Source: Maribacter ulvicola (GTDB taxonomy: Bacteria; Bacteroidota; Bacteroidia; Flavobacteriales; Flavobacteriaceae). Taken from it: a DNA stretch of 64,000 nt. The notes under the pieces are model-generated. The model was not told the DNA's origin. It was given only the letters and a program-made list of their open reading frames with translations, and ran no database searches. Positions 36,253-43,563 of this stretch are shown here, piece after piece. The position numbers were made by a program, and so were the translations under genes. The stretch is taken from the NCBI RefSeq assembly GCF_900155985.1, contig NZ_FTMA01000001.1, positions 1,746,655 through 1,810,654 on the forward strand, in the 5' to 3' direction. Position 1 is the stretch's first letter. Each line of letters starts with the position of its first letter.

Positions 36253-37668
36253 ATGATGAAAAAAATACTACTCCTTGTTTTTGTTTTAATTTCCTCGGTT
36301 TCCTATTCTCAAGAGCTAAGGCTATTAAGAGGTGCAATTACCGAGAATATAATTGTAAACGATTCTCTAAAAGAAACCTATTCCCTTTATTTGCCTACTA
36401 ATTTTGAGGTAACTAGATCTTGGCCCATAGTTTTTGTAATGGATTTGGAGGGGAAAGGAAATGCGGCAATTTCTATATTAATGAATGCTGCCCAGGAAGA
36501 GGGGTATGTGTTGGCGAGTTCCAATAATACAAACGATTCGCTATCTATTTCAGAAAATGTACTTATTGCGAACAGAATGTTCAATTCAGTATATAATACT
36601 ATACCAACGGCTAAAAACCGTACCTATTCTGCCGGTTTTGGTAGCGGAGCTATGTTTGCATCAATTTTGCCTATGATCGCAAGAGAAATTAAAGGAGTTA
36701 TTTCTATAGGTGCACCTGTAGGAAATCTTGAAATTTTAAACTCTAAACAATCTTTTCAGTTCATTGGTTTGGTAAATAGGTCAGATTACAATTTCTCGGA
36801 AATGTATAATACCAAACGTATATTAAATAAATTGAAAATCCCTAATGAATTACTAGTGTTTGATGGTGACAGAAATCTGCCGGAGAAAGAAACCATTGCA
36901 AAAGCATTTAGGATGCTGACATTGAACAGTATGGCAAAAGGCCATTTGCAACGAAACGATAATTTTATCACCACATCTTATAATGAGTTTTTGGAAGATG
37001 TTAATGCTAATGTCTCTAACCAAAAACCCCTTTTGGCTACGTATCAAATGTCTGACATGGAGAAAATTTTTCATCCGTTAATGAATTTAGATTCTCTAAA
37101 GACTTTGCAAAAAACATTAAAACGTAGTTCTATGTTTAGGCAGGCAAATAGAAATCAGAATAGTTATTTTTTAAAGGAGTCGTTCACCAAAGAGGATTAT
37201 GGTTACTTTTTAGAAGAAGATATTATTTCATATAACTATGCTAATTTAGGTTGGTGGAAGTATCAGATGGATGAATTAAATAAATTGAAAAAAAGTGCAA
37301 ATATTTTTGAACATCAGATGTCTAGTAGGTTAAGAGGTTATATCAATGCATTAATTTCTGATAATATTGATTATATGGGAACAAATGAAAATACGGACTG
37401 GAAAGCTTTGAATTTATTATACATGATCAAAACAATAACTGCCCCATCAGAATATGAAGGGTATTTAAAAGTGATATCCACGAGCTCAAAAATGGAAGAA
37501 TATGGAACTGCATTATTTTATTTAGAAGAACTATTGAAGACAGGATATACGGATAAGCAAGCGCTTTATTCCATAGAACACACGTCTTTATTTAAAATTA
37601 TGCCTGAGTTTAACGACCTTGTTGAAAAATATCTAAAAGGTGCTAGGTATGAAGTTATTGAACAGTAA
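36253..37668 (+). CDS. Secreted esterase-like protein lacking the nucleophile serine
   Basis: A 471-residue exported protein (signal peptide to about 20, VSYSQE). Residues 40-220 look like an alpha/beta-hydrolase esterase domain (YSLYLPTNFEVTRSWPIVF, then the elbow SAGFGSGAMFAS). At the elbow G128-x-S130-x-G132 would be expected, but the residues are G-F-G-S-G: Gly at the serine position and Ser one place later. The C-terminal half (about 260-470) is helical and unrecognised. It may be a non-catalytic binding protein. Its 3' end overlaps the convergent DJ-1-like gene by 14 bases. Confidence 0.7.
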   Translation: MMKKILLLVFVLISSVSYSQELRLLRGAITENIIVNDSLKETYSLYLPTNFEVTRSWPIVFVMDLEGKGNAAISILMNAAQEEGYVLASSNNTNDSLSISENVLIANRMFNSVYNTIPTAKNRTYSAGFGSGAMFASILPMIAREIKGVISIGAPVGNLEILNSKQSFQFIGLVNRSDYNFSEMYNTKRILNKLKIPNELLVFDGDRNLPEKETIAKAFRMLTLNSMAKGHLQRNDNFITTSYNEFLEDVNANVSNQKPLLATYQMSDMEKIFHPLMNLDSLKTLQKTLKRSSMFRQANRNQNSYFLKESFTKEDYGYFLEEDIISYNYANLGWWKYQMDELNKLKKSANIFEHQMSSRLRGYINALISDNIDYMGTNENTDWKALNLLYMIKTITAPSEYEGYLKVISTSSKMEEYGTALFYLEELLKTGYTDKQALYSIEHTSLFKIMPEFNDLVEKYLKGARYEVIEQ

Positions 37669-38404
37669 GGTGTGGTACTTTTTCTAGGTCCCAATCAATG
37701 ACCAACCCCTTTGCAAGAGATTTGGTTATTTCTTTTCCATACAGCACTTCGCATACATAAAGTGCCGCTTCAAAGCTTTTGGCTCCACCTGCAGAAGTAA
37801 TGTATTTTTCGTCATGAACAAATAATACATCATCTTTAATGTTCAAGTTAGGAAACATCTTTCTGTAATTTTCTACATCGCTAGGGAAAGTCGTAGAGGC
37901 GACAGAATCTAAAACCCCTGCCTTTGCTAAAAGAAACGCCCCGTCACAATGGCTGGTCATATAAAGTGCTTTTTCGTCCACTTTTTTAATGAAGTCCAAC
38001 ATTATTAGGTCTTTTAAATCACTGTCCATTGAATGTTCTGCACTAGGTACTACTAAAATATCTATTCCGGGAAGATCATCTTTTGTATAGTCGTAATCAG
38101 GTAGTATACGAACGCCTTCAAAAGTGGTTATTGGTTCTAAGGTGTTGGCAACGGTAAAGGTGTTCATCGCCTTTATGTTTTTTCTATATTTTGTGTGTTG
38201 AAAAATATCGAACGGTGCAGTAAATTCTGTGTTAAATGTACCGTCCATTATTAAAAAAGCAACATTGTAGTTTTTAGGATTAAGCTTGGGCATTATCCTT
38301 GTTTTTTCTAATAGAACCTCTTTTTCAAGTGCGGTCTTTTTTTCTTGACAATTGCAAAGAGTTAAAAGTAAAATGGGTAATAAGTATATGGTTTTCATAT
38401 TCAA
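37655..38404 (-). CDS. DJ-1/PfpI-family lipoprotein
   Basis: A 249-residue member of the DJ-1/PfpI (class I glutamine amidotransferase-like) superfamily with an export signal (LLLTLCNCQEKK), which is unusual for this mostly cytoplasmic family. The nucleophile elbow is MTSHCDGAFLLAKAGVLD with Cys153. VAFLIMDGTFNTEFTAPFDI (near 48) is the N-terminal strand with the conserved acidic residue, and DDVLFVHDEKYITSAGGAKS (near 190) follows as in isonitrile-hydratase-like proteins. Function in the periplasm is unknown. It converges on the esterase-like gene. Confidence 0.85.
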   Translation of the reverse strand: MNMKTIYLLPILLLTLCNCQEKKTALEKEVLLEKTRIMPKLNPKNYNVAFLIMDGTFNTEFTAPFDIFQHTKYRKNIKAMNTFTVANTLEPITTFEGVRILPDYDYTKDDLPGIDILVVPSAEHSMDSDLKDLIMLDFIKKVDEKALYMTSHCDGAFLLAKAGVLDSVASTTFPSDVENYRKMFPNLNIKDDVLFVHDEKYITSAGGAKSFEAALYVCEVLYGKEITKSLAKGLVIDWDLEKVPHLTVQ

Positions 38405-38460
38405 ACAGTATAAGGTTCTAAAGTACGACTATATGTAAAAAAGGTACAATGAATAAATTG

Positions 38461-38468
38461 TATTTTTG
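38461..38468 (+). promoter_or_regulatory. -7 promoter box for the DUF1684 gene
   Basis: TATTTTTG matches TAnnTTTG 19 bases before ATG 38488. No -33 TTG at the usual spacing. Confidence 0.45.
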
Positions 38469-38487
38469 AGGTGTAAAAGGAAGAGAT

Positions 38488-39132
38488 ATGAAATTATGTA
38501 TTGCAGTTTTGGTTTTGGGAATGTTTGTTTCATGCGGACAAGGAAAGAAATACCATGATGTTAAAAATGAAGTGTCAACCACAATAACTTCAGATAAATT
38601 AGCAGATATTTTAATTTTTCAGGAAGAATTAAACGCTGAATTTAAAGACCCTGAAACCTCACCGTTGGCGGACCGTTTCCGTATTAACTTTGAAACTTTA
38701 GATTTCTTTGAGCCAGATACCAGTTATGTGATAGAGGCAGAGTTTGTAAGAACTCCCGAGGCGTTGCCGTTTTTAATGCCTACAACTACAGGTAGAGAGT
38801 CTAAGGAAGTGGTCTATGGTATTGCAAAGTTTACTATTCATGGAGAAGCACATGAATTGGAAGTTTACCAATCCCCAGATTTAATCACCCAAGAAAAATA
38901 TGAGGACTATTTGTTTTTGCCTTTCACAGATAATACTAATGGAAAAGAAACATATGGTGGGGGTAGATACTTAGATTTAAGAATTCCGAATGGAAATACA
39001 ATTATTTTAGATTTTAATAAAGCATATAACCCATATTGTGCTTATAATAAAAAATTTAGTTGCCCCTTAGTGCCTTCCGTAAATAGGTTAGAAACAGCTG
39101 TGAGGGCTGGAGTTAAGGCGTTTGAGCATTAA
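38488..39132 (+). CDS. DUF1684 family lipoprotein
   Basis: A 214-residue lipoprotein (signal ending FVSC, Cys near 16). The C-terminal half carries the DUF1684 hallmarks: KETYGGGRYLDLRIPNG, ILDFNKAYNPYCAYN and FSCPLVPSVNRLETAVRAG. Members are widespread and of unknown function. No operon partner; a terminator follows at 39147-39175. Confidence 0.9.
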   Translation: MKLCIAVLVLGMFVSCGQGKKYHDVKNEVSTTITSDKLADILIFQEELNAEFKDPETSPLADRFRINFETLDFFEPDTSYVIEAEFVRTPEALPFLMPTTTGRESKEVVYGIAKFTIHGEAHELEVYQSPDLITQEKYEDYLFLPFTDNTNGKETYGGGRYLDLRIPNGNTIILDFNKAYNPYCAYNKKFSCPLVPSVNRLETAVRAGVKAFEH

Positions 39133-39146
39133 GTAGTGCTAATAAA

Positions 39147-39175
39147 AAAACCTCGGAAATACTAGCCGAGGTTTT
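39147..39175. terminator. Bidirectional terminator
   Basis: AAAACCTCGG pairs with CCGAGGTTTT with a nine-base loop. It lies between the DUF1684 gene (+) and the porin-like gene (-), whose ends converge. Confidence 0.85.
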
Positions 39176-39217
39176 AAAACTTATACTATAAAATTAATCT
39201 TTAATTCTAGGGAGAAC

Positions 39218-40231
39218 TTAGAAAGAGTATATTGCCGCTACTAAGAAAGAAGATAAGCTTTTAGAAGCATCACCATCTGCATCAAAGTAAGGCTCCACAT
39301 CATTACCCCAAGAATCTAATCTAATTTCTGGCTTAATAGTTAGGTTGTCAACAGAATAACTTCCTGTTAACGTTAAGCTTAATACACTTGGGTCGTCATC
39401 TATTAAATCTGATCTGGTAGCGAAGTACTCTCCTCTTAAACCAATAGTGAAATCATCTGAAGTAGTGTATTGTGGGTAAAGTGCTACACCTAAAAAACCT
39501 TCGCCTTCATTGTCAGCATAAGCAGCATTTATTCCTAAGAAAAAATCTTCAGATACATCAAAGCCACCTGTGTAATCAATTTCAAAACCTAAAGTTTCAC
39601 CACCATCGTAGTAGAAGTTAAGGTATTGACCTGAGTATCCTAATTGAGCTCCTGCAGCGTATGTACCTGTTAGGTTGTTATTGGTGTCGGTTACATTCAT
39701 AATGGCCAACATTAAACTGAAATCATCAGAAAGTGCAAAATCAGCTTTTAAACCTACGTGAGAGAAAGGACCGCTGGAGAATAGGCGAGAAGTACTATAG
39801 TTGAAATTGCCAACTGGTGAAATTACCTCATAGCCCAAGTACGTATTAAATCGCCCCATAGTTAATGTAGTACCTTCAGAAATATTCCAGTAAGCATAAA
39901 GTTGGTTTAAGTTGTAACCACCAACGGCTTCGTTCCCTCTAGGACCAAAAACGACATCTGCAACTACTCCTGTTTTTTCTCCTTCATAAGTAGCAACAAA
40001 GTTAGCCATGCCTAGAGCGAAACCTAATTCATTAGCAAAAGAGCTGCCAAATGATTGTGGTGTTGTGTCAGAAGCGTTTAAGTTTGTTTGATAATACGCA
40101 TCGACAGAGCCACTAATGCTAATTTTTTTCTCTTTTTCTTCTTCTTGGGCTATTACACCAGTAATTGTAAAGAGCAATAGACCTGTTGCGAAAATATTTT
40201 TTACGTACTTTGTATTTATAATCGTTTTCAT
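39218..40231 (-). CDS. Outer-membrane beta-barrel porin of the ammonium operon
   Basis: A 337-residue outer-membrane protein with a signal peptide (GVIAQEEEKEKK, cleavage near 28) and alternating amphipathic strands ending in a terminal Phe (AAIYSF). KISISGSVDAYYQTNLNAS is the typical start of putative porins in this phylum. It is the third gene of glnK-amtB-porin, so it probably lets a nitrogen source cross the outer membrane. A G-rich box lies just upstream (40250-40264). Confidence 0.85.
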   Translation of the reverse strand: MKTIINTKYVKNIFATGLLLFTITGVIAQEEEKEKKISISGSVDAYYQTNLNASDTTPQSFGSSFANELGFALGMANFVATYEGEKTGVVADVVFGPRGNEAVGGYNLNQLYAYWNISEGTTLTMGRFNTYLGYEVISPVGNFNYSTSRLFSSGPFSHVGLKADFALSDDFSLMLAIMNVTDTNNNLTGTYAAGAQLGYSGQYLNFYYDGGETLGFEIDYTGGFDVSEDFFLGINAAYADNEGEGFLGVALYPQYTTSDDFTIGLRGEYFATRSDLIDDDPSVLSLTLTGSYSVDNLTIKPEIRLDSWGNDVEPYFDADGDASKSLSSFLVAAIYSF

Positions 40232-40249
40232 AAATTTTGATTTTTTGCC

Positions 40250-40264
40250 CGTAGGGGGTAAATT
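40250..40264. promoter_or_regulatory. G-rich box before the porin gene
   Basis: CGTAGGGGGTAAATT shares the AGGGGGT core with the boxes at 18242-18256 (10 of 15 positions identical) and 41995-42009. It lies 19-33 bases upstream of the porin start codon, inside the operon. Confidence 0.25.
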
Positions 40265-40295
40265 ATTTTGAGTTATTTATTGATAGGTTATGTAG

Positions 40296-40327
40296 CGGAG
40301 CGTTCTGCAAAACGCTCCGTATTTTTT
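40296..40327. repeat. Intercistronic hairpin between amtB and the porin gene
   Basis: CGGAGCGTT (40296-40304) and AACGCTCCG (40311-40319) form a nine-pair stem with a six-base loop, followed on the + strand by a T-run. The genes are on the minus strand, where no T-run follows the stem, so it is not a simple terminator for them. It may stabilise the amtB mRNA 3' end or block + strand read-through. Confidence 0.6.
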
Positions 40328-41570
40328 AGTGTTGATTCATTCTAAAATCGGCATAAGCATCCATACCGTGTTCGTGAATATCCAAGCCTTCAAGTTCTTC
40401 TTCCTTAGAAACTCTAAGGCCTATAGTTGCGTTAAGTACACCTAAAATTAGACCAGAGGTTATGATGCAGAACCCACCTACTATAAGTACACCGTATAAT
40501 TGAGTCATGAATTGAGCACCGCTAGCTAGGTTTCCAAAAATACCTACAGCTAATGTTCCCCAGATACCACAGATTAGGTGAACTGCTATGGCGCCTACAG
40601 GGTCGTCCAATTTAATTCTGTCTACTAAAGCTACGCCGCCAACGATTATAATTCCAGCTATGAAACCAATTACAACTGCTTCATTAGGCGACATTAAATC
40701 TGCACCAGCCGTAATACCTACTAGTCCGCCCAGGATACCATTTAAGAACATGGTCAAATCTAAATTTTTGTAAAGAATAGTAGAGGTGATCATTGCGCCA
40801 AAGCCACCGGCCGCTGCTGCTAAACTTGTAGTCACCAATACTAATGAAGTTAATTCTGGATCTGCAGACAATACCGAGCCTCCGTTAAAACCGAACCATC
40901 CCAACCATAGAATTAATACCCCGGCAGTTGCCATTGGTATACTGTGACCTGGTATTGCTTTCGGCTTACCGTCTTTGCCAAATTTTCCAATTCTAGAGCC
41001 TAATATGAAGATAGCAACTATGGCTGCCCATCCACCTACTGAGTGTACTAATGTTGATCCTGCGAAATCGTAAAAACCCCAAGAATCCAAAAATCCGCCA
41101 CCCCATTTCCAGGCACCTACTATTGGGTATACTAAACCTACGTAAATGACGGTGAATATCATGAAAGCGCCAATTTTCATACGTTCAGCTACTGCACCAG
41201 ATACAATTGTTGCCGCTGTTGCTGCAAACATTCCTTGAAAAAGGAAATCTGTCCACCAGGTATAACCGCCATCTGCATATTCAGGTGTCATTCCTCCTTC
41301 GGGAGCACCAATACCAAAGCTATCCATGCTGAATTTTATAATTCCCATGTCACCTTCTTCAAAACCTGGGTACATTAAATAGAAACCCCATGCGTAATAA
41401 AGTAGAAGGCCGCCTGTAATAATAAAGATATTTTTGAATAATATATTAATTGTGTTTTTTTGTCTGGTTAAGCCAATCTCTAAAAAGGCAAACCCAGTAT
41501 GCATGAAGAATACCAATGCGGTAGCTACCATCATCCATACGTTATTTGCTGTAAATAATCCTGCGTCCAT
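40326..41570 (-). CDS. amtB: Ammonium transporter
   Basis: Trimeric inner-membrane ammonia channel of 414 residues with 11 predicted helices. It begins directly at MDAGLFTANNVWMMVATALV with no separate signal peptide. The pore histidine pair is visible in STLVHSVGGWAAIV (near 173) and GAIAVHLICGIWGTLAVGI (near 330). FLEIGLTRQKN (near 30) and ADGGYTWWTDFLFQGMFAAT (near 100) are family signatures. glnK lies 30 bases upstream on the same strand and its product is expected to plug the channel when nitrogen is plentiful. Confidence 0.97.
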   Translation of the reverse strand: MDAGLFTANNVWMMVATALVFFMHTGFAFLEIGLTRQKNTINILFKNIFIITGGLLLYYAWGFYLMYPGFEEGDMGIIKFSMDSFGIGAPEGGMTPEYADGGYTWWTDFLFQGMFAATAATIVSGAVAERMKIGAFMIFTVIYVGLVYPIVGAWKWGGGFLDSWGFYDFAGSTLVHSVGGWAAIVAIFILGSRIGKFGKDGKPKAIPGHSIPMATAGVLILWLGWFGFNGGSVLSADPELTSLVLVTTSLAAAAGGFGAMITSTILYKNLDLTMFLNGILGGLVGITAGADLMSPNEAVVIGFIAGIIIVGGVALVDRIKLDDPVGAIAVHLICGIWGTLAVGIFGNLASGAQFMTQLYGVLIVGGFCIITSGLILGVLNATIGLRVSKEEELEGLDIHEHGMDAYADFRMNQH

Positions 41571-41600
41571 TTCGTCTATTTTTATAATTAATTATTTTAT

Positions 41601-41939
41601 TTAGTTGATACCGGCCAAACCATCTTCCTTGGTTCTTATTCTATATGCCTGAAGTACCTCTGATACAAATATTTTACCGTCCCCTACATTACCAGAATAA
41701 GCAGCATCAAGAATTGAATTCACAGTTTTGTCAAGAAAGTCGTCAGATACTACAATGGTCAAGTATCTACGCTGAATATCCGTAGTGCTATAAGAGATGC
41801 CACGGTAAACATGTCCTTCCTTTTCATTTCCAACCCCCGTTACATCCCAATAACTAAAGAAGTTAACTTCAATGTTATGCAATGCCTCTTTGACATCGTC
41901 AAACTTTGATTTTCTGATAATTGCCTCGATTTTTTTCAT
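41601..41939 (-). CDS. glnK: P-II nitrogen regulatory protein
   Basis: Trimeric signal protein that reads ATP/ADP and 2-oxoglutarate and gates AmtB. ATG 41939 gives 112 residues, the standard length; the in-frame ATG 41987 lies upstream of the -7 box and is rejected. MKKIEAIIRKSKFDDVKEAL is the usual start, and the B-loop is AAYSGNVGDGKIFV. The T-loop is altered: GVGNEKEGHVYRGISYSTTD keeps a Tyr (50) near the uridylylation position, but Gln39 of the E. coli protein is replaced by Glu and the loop is short. It heads the glnK-amtB-porin operon. Confidence 0.93.
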   Translation of the reverse strand: MKKIEAIIRKSKFDDVKEALHNIEVNFFSYWDVTGVGNEKEGHVYRGISYSTTDIQRRYLTIVVSDDFLDKTVNSILDAAYSGNVGDGKIFVSEVLQAYRIRTKEDGLAGIN

Positions 41940-41961
41940 TTGAATAAGTTTTTGATATTGC

Positions 41962-41969
41962 CAAATATA
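41962..41969 (-). promoter_or_regulatory. -7 promoter box of glnK-amtB
   Basis: Minus-strand TATATTTG matches TAnnTTTG 22 bases before the glnK start. The inverted repeat at 41982-42008 occupies the place of the -33 element. Confidence 0.55.
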
Positions 41970-41981
41970 TGTTAAAAACGA

Positions 41982-42008
41982 ATACACCCTAAAATTAAGA
42001 GGGTGTAT
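41982..42008. promoter_or_regulatory. Inverted repeat upstream of glnK (operator or terminator)
   Basis: ATACACCCT at 41982-41990 and AGGGTGTAT at 42000-42008 form perfect nine-base arms around nine bases. On the minus strand a T5 run follows, so it could end transcription from crcB, but crcB stops more than 200 bases away. Its place across the -33 region of the glnK promoter suits an operator. Its right arm lies within the G-rich box TTAAGAGGGTGTATG (41995-42009). Confidence 0.5.
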
Positions 42009-42225
42009 GCAGGAATTTTTATTGGTATAACAATATAGACCCTTATTATTTTAGGGTATTGTTATTTATATAGTGTATTATTGAAGATGTTTAGGGTTGT
42101 TAACGGGGGGGCTAATAGTAGGATAATTGTCAAGAAAAGATGAGATTTTCTAACGATTGTTTAATTAATCGGTAAATACTTGAAAAAATGAATAAAAATA
42201 AAAAAGTGTTTGTGGAATGTTGATT

Positions 42226-42597
42226 TTATAACATTCTGCAAAGCCATAGGCCAAATGATATAGCCAATACGCCAATAGTGAAACTTAAGCCCATGTAAAG
42301 GGATGTTTGAAGTAATGAAGATTCTTTAAATAAGTAGTTACTTTCTAATGCGAATGTAGAGAAAGTGGTAAAGCCTCCGCAGAAGCCGGTGGCAAGTAGA
42401 AGTGTCTGATTTTCTGAAATGTAATTGCTTTTAAGAGATAGTCCTATTATTATACCGATTAATAAACAACCAATAATGTTCACTAAAAATGTACCTAAAT
42501 AGAAATTTGAATAGTAGTCGTTTAGGTTTTTTGATATATAATACCTTAGAATACTTCCTAATCCACCACCTATAAATACGAGTAGTAATTGTTTCAT
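42226..42597 (-). CDS. crcB: Fluoride ion channel/transporter
   Basis: Dual-topology membrane protein that exports fluoride. At 123 residues it has four hydrophobic helices. Motifs are GGGLGSILRYYIS (N-terminus), LGTFLVNIIGCLLIG (Asn in the pore, near 41) and GFCGGFTTFSTFALE (near 72), the Phe-box and Na+-site region. No fluoride riboswitch is recognisable upstream. It stands alone on the minus strand. Confidence 0.95.
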   Translation of the reverse strand: MKQLLLVFIGGGLGSILRYYISKNLNDYYSNFYLGTFLVNIIGCLLIGIIIGLSLKSNYISENQTLLLATGFCGGFTTFSTFALESNYLFKESSLLQTSLYMGLSFTIGVLAISFGLWLCRML

Positions 42598-42615
42598 ACC
42601 TTATAAAGGTAAGAA

Positions 42616-42795
42616 CTAAACAGCTTTTTTGTAGCTAGTTGTAAGTAAATCTAACGGATAGATAACTGGTGTAGGTTGTTTATCGGATTTTTGAGAACGT
42701 GTTTTTGTTTTTTGGGAAACACGAATTAAACTAACCGCTACCAGTGCAATGTTAATACCTACTAATACTAAAAAAATTGTAAGAAATGTCATCAT
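42616..42795 (-). CDS. Small one-helix membrane protein (59 residues)
   Basis: From ATG 42795 to the TAG at 42616-42618 on the minus strand. The product starts MMTFLTIFLVLVGINIALVA, a single membrane helix, followed by a basic cytoplasmic-type tail (LIRVSQKTKTRSQKSDK) and a short C-terminus (PVIYPLDLLTTSYKKAV). The stop lies 18 bases before crcB, so the two may be co-transcribed. Its first 28 residues resemble the 28-residue peptide at 58527-58613. Function unknown. Confidence 0.65.
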   Translation of the reverse strand: MMTFLTIFLVLVGINIALVAVSLIRVSQKTKTRSQKSDKQPTPVIYPLDLLTTSYKKAV

Positions 42796-42913
42796 AATTT
42801 ATTGCACCTTTATAGATGAATAACGCAAAATTACGGTATTTGGTATATTTAACGTGGATAATCACCATTTTGTTGTGAAAAAGTTAATTTTTGTGGTGTA
42901 GGAAAAATTTTAA

Positions 42914-43102
42914 CTATTCTTTTAGTAGAAACTTAACTACAAGGAGTAGAATTATGAATAATGTAAAGAATATGCCTATCCATTTAACACCTTTGAAATT
43001 TTTTTGATGTAGTTTAAGGTCTTTTCGATAAGATATGACAATAATGATGGCGAAAACCACAGCAAATACAATTGCAAAAATGATTTGTCCGGTGCTAAAC
43101 AT
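42914..43102 (-). CDS. Small two-helix membrane protein (62 residues)
   Basis: Two hydrophobic helices (IIFAIVFAVVFAIIIVI and WIGIFFTLFIILLLVVKFLL) joined by a basic loop, YRKDLKLHQKNFKGVK. I recall close relatives in many Flavobacteriaceae starting MFSTGQ and containing YRKDLKLH. A -7 box on this strand (TAGCTTTG, 43119-43126) lies just upstream. It diverges from the MazG-like gene. Function unknown. Confidence 0.8.
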   Translation of the reverse strand: MFSTGQIIFAIVFAVVFAIIIVISYRKDLKLHQKNFKGVKWIGIFFTLFIILLLVVKFLLKE

Positions 43103-43118
43103 ATTTTATATTTTTACG

Positions 43119-43126
43119 CAAAGCTA
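43119..43126 (-). promoter_or_regulatory. -7 promoter box for the two-helix membrane protein
   Basis: Minus-strand TAGCTTTG matches TAnnTTTG 16 bases before the start at 43102. Confidence 0.5.
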
Positions 43127-43147
43127 ACGGAAAACAGTATAATAAAG

Positions 43148-43534
43148 ATGAAAAATAAAATCAAAGCAGTAGAACAGTTTCATAATTCTTTTGGTCTAGG
43201 GGTTTCAGAAGATATGATTGCAGATTTAGGGGAGGCAAAGAATACGTTGCGTTTTAATTTAATGGATGAAGAGAATAAAGAGTATTTTGAAGCGGCGCAG
43301 AATAATGATCTTGTAGAAGTGGCCGATGCTTTAGGAGATATGCTTTATATATTGTGTGGAACTATTTTGGAGCATGGTATGCAGTATAAAATAGAAGAAG
43401 TCTTTAATGAAATACAAAGAAGTAATATGAGTAAGCTTGGTGAAGATGGTAAGCCTATTTATCGAGAAGATGGTAAAGTTCTTAAGGGACCTAATTATTC
43501 TAAACCTAATATAGAGGTAATTTTAGATAAATAA
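43148..43534 (+). CDS. MazG/PRA-PH-like nucleoside triphosphate pyrophosphohydrolase
   Basis: A 128-residue all-alpha NTP pyrophosphohydrolase-fold protein from ATG 43148; the longer frame from 43085 crosses the promoter of the divergent gene. Metal-binding acidic residues are in NLMDEENKEYFEAAQ (near 38) and VADALGDMLYILCG (near 60). It resembles the phosphoribosyl-ATP pyrophosphohydrolase-like family, but his genes are absent, so a housecleaning role on modified nucleotides is more likely. A strong terminator follows at once. Confidence 0.85.
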   Translation: MKNKIKAVEQFHNSFGLGVSEDMIADLGEAKNTLRFNLMDEENKEYFEAAQNNDLVEVADALGDMLYILCGTILEHGMQYKIEEVFNEIQRSNMSKLGEDGKPIYREDGKVLKGPNYSKPNIEVILDK

Positions 43535-43561
43535 AAAAGGGGGCGTATCGCCCCCTTTTTT
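43533..43561. terminator. Bidirectional terminator
   Basis: GGGGGCG and CGCCCCC with a three-base loop, flanked by A6 and T6. It separates the convergent MazG-like gene and ilvE. Confidence 0.92.
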
Positions 43562-43563
43562 AT

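Noticed and set aside
41940-41987. N-terminal extension of GlnK by 16 residues
   Set aside because: P-II proteins begin with MKKIEAI-type sequence, and the extension spans the -7 box at 41962-41969.
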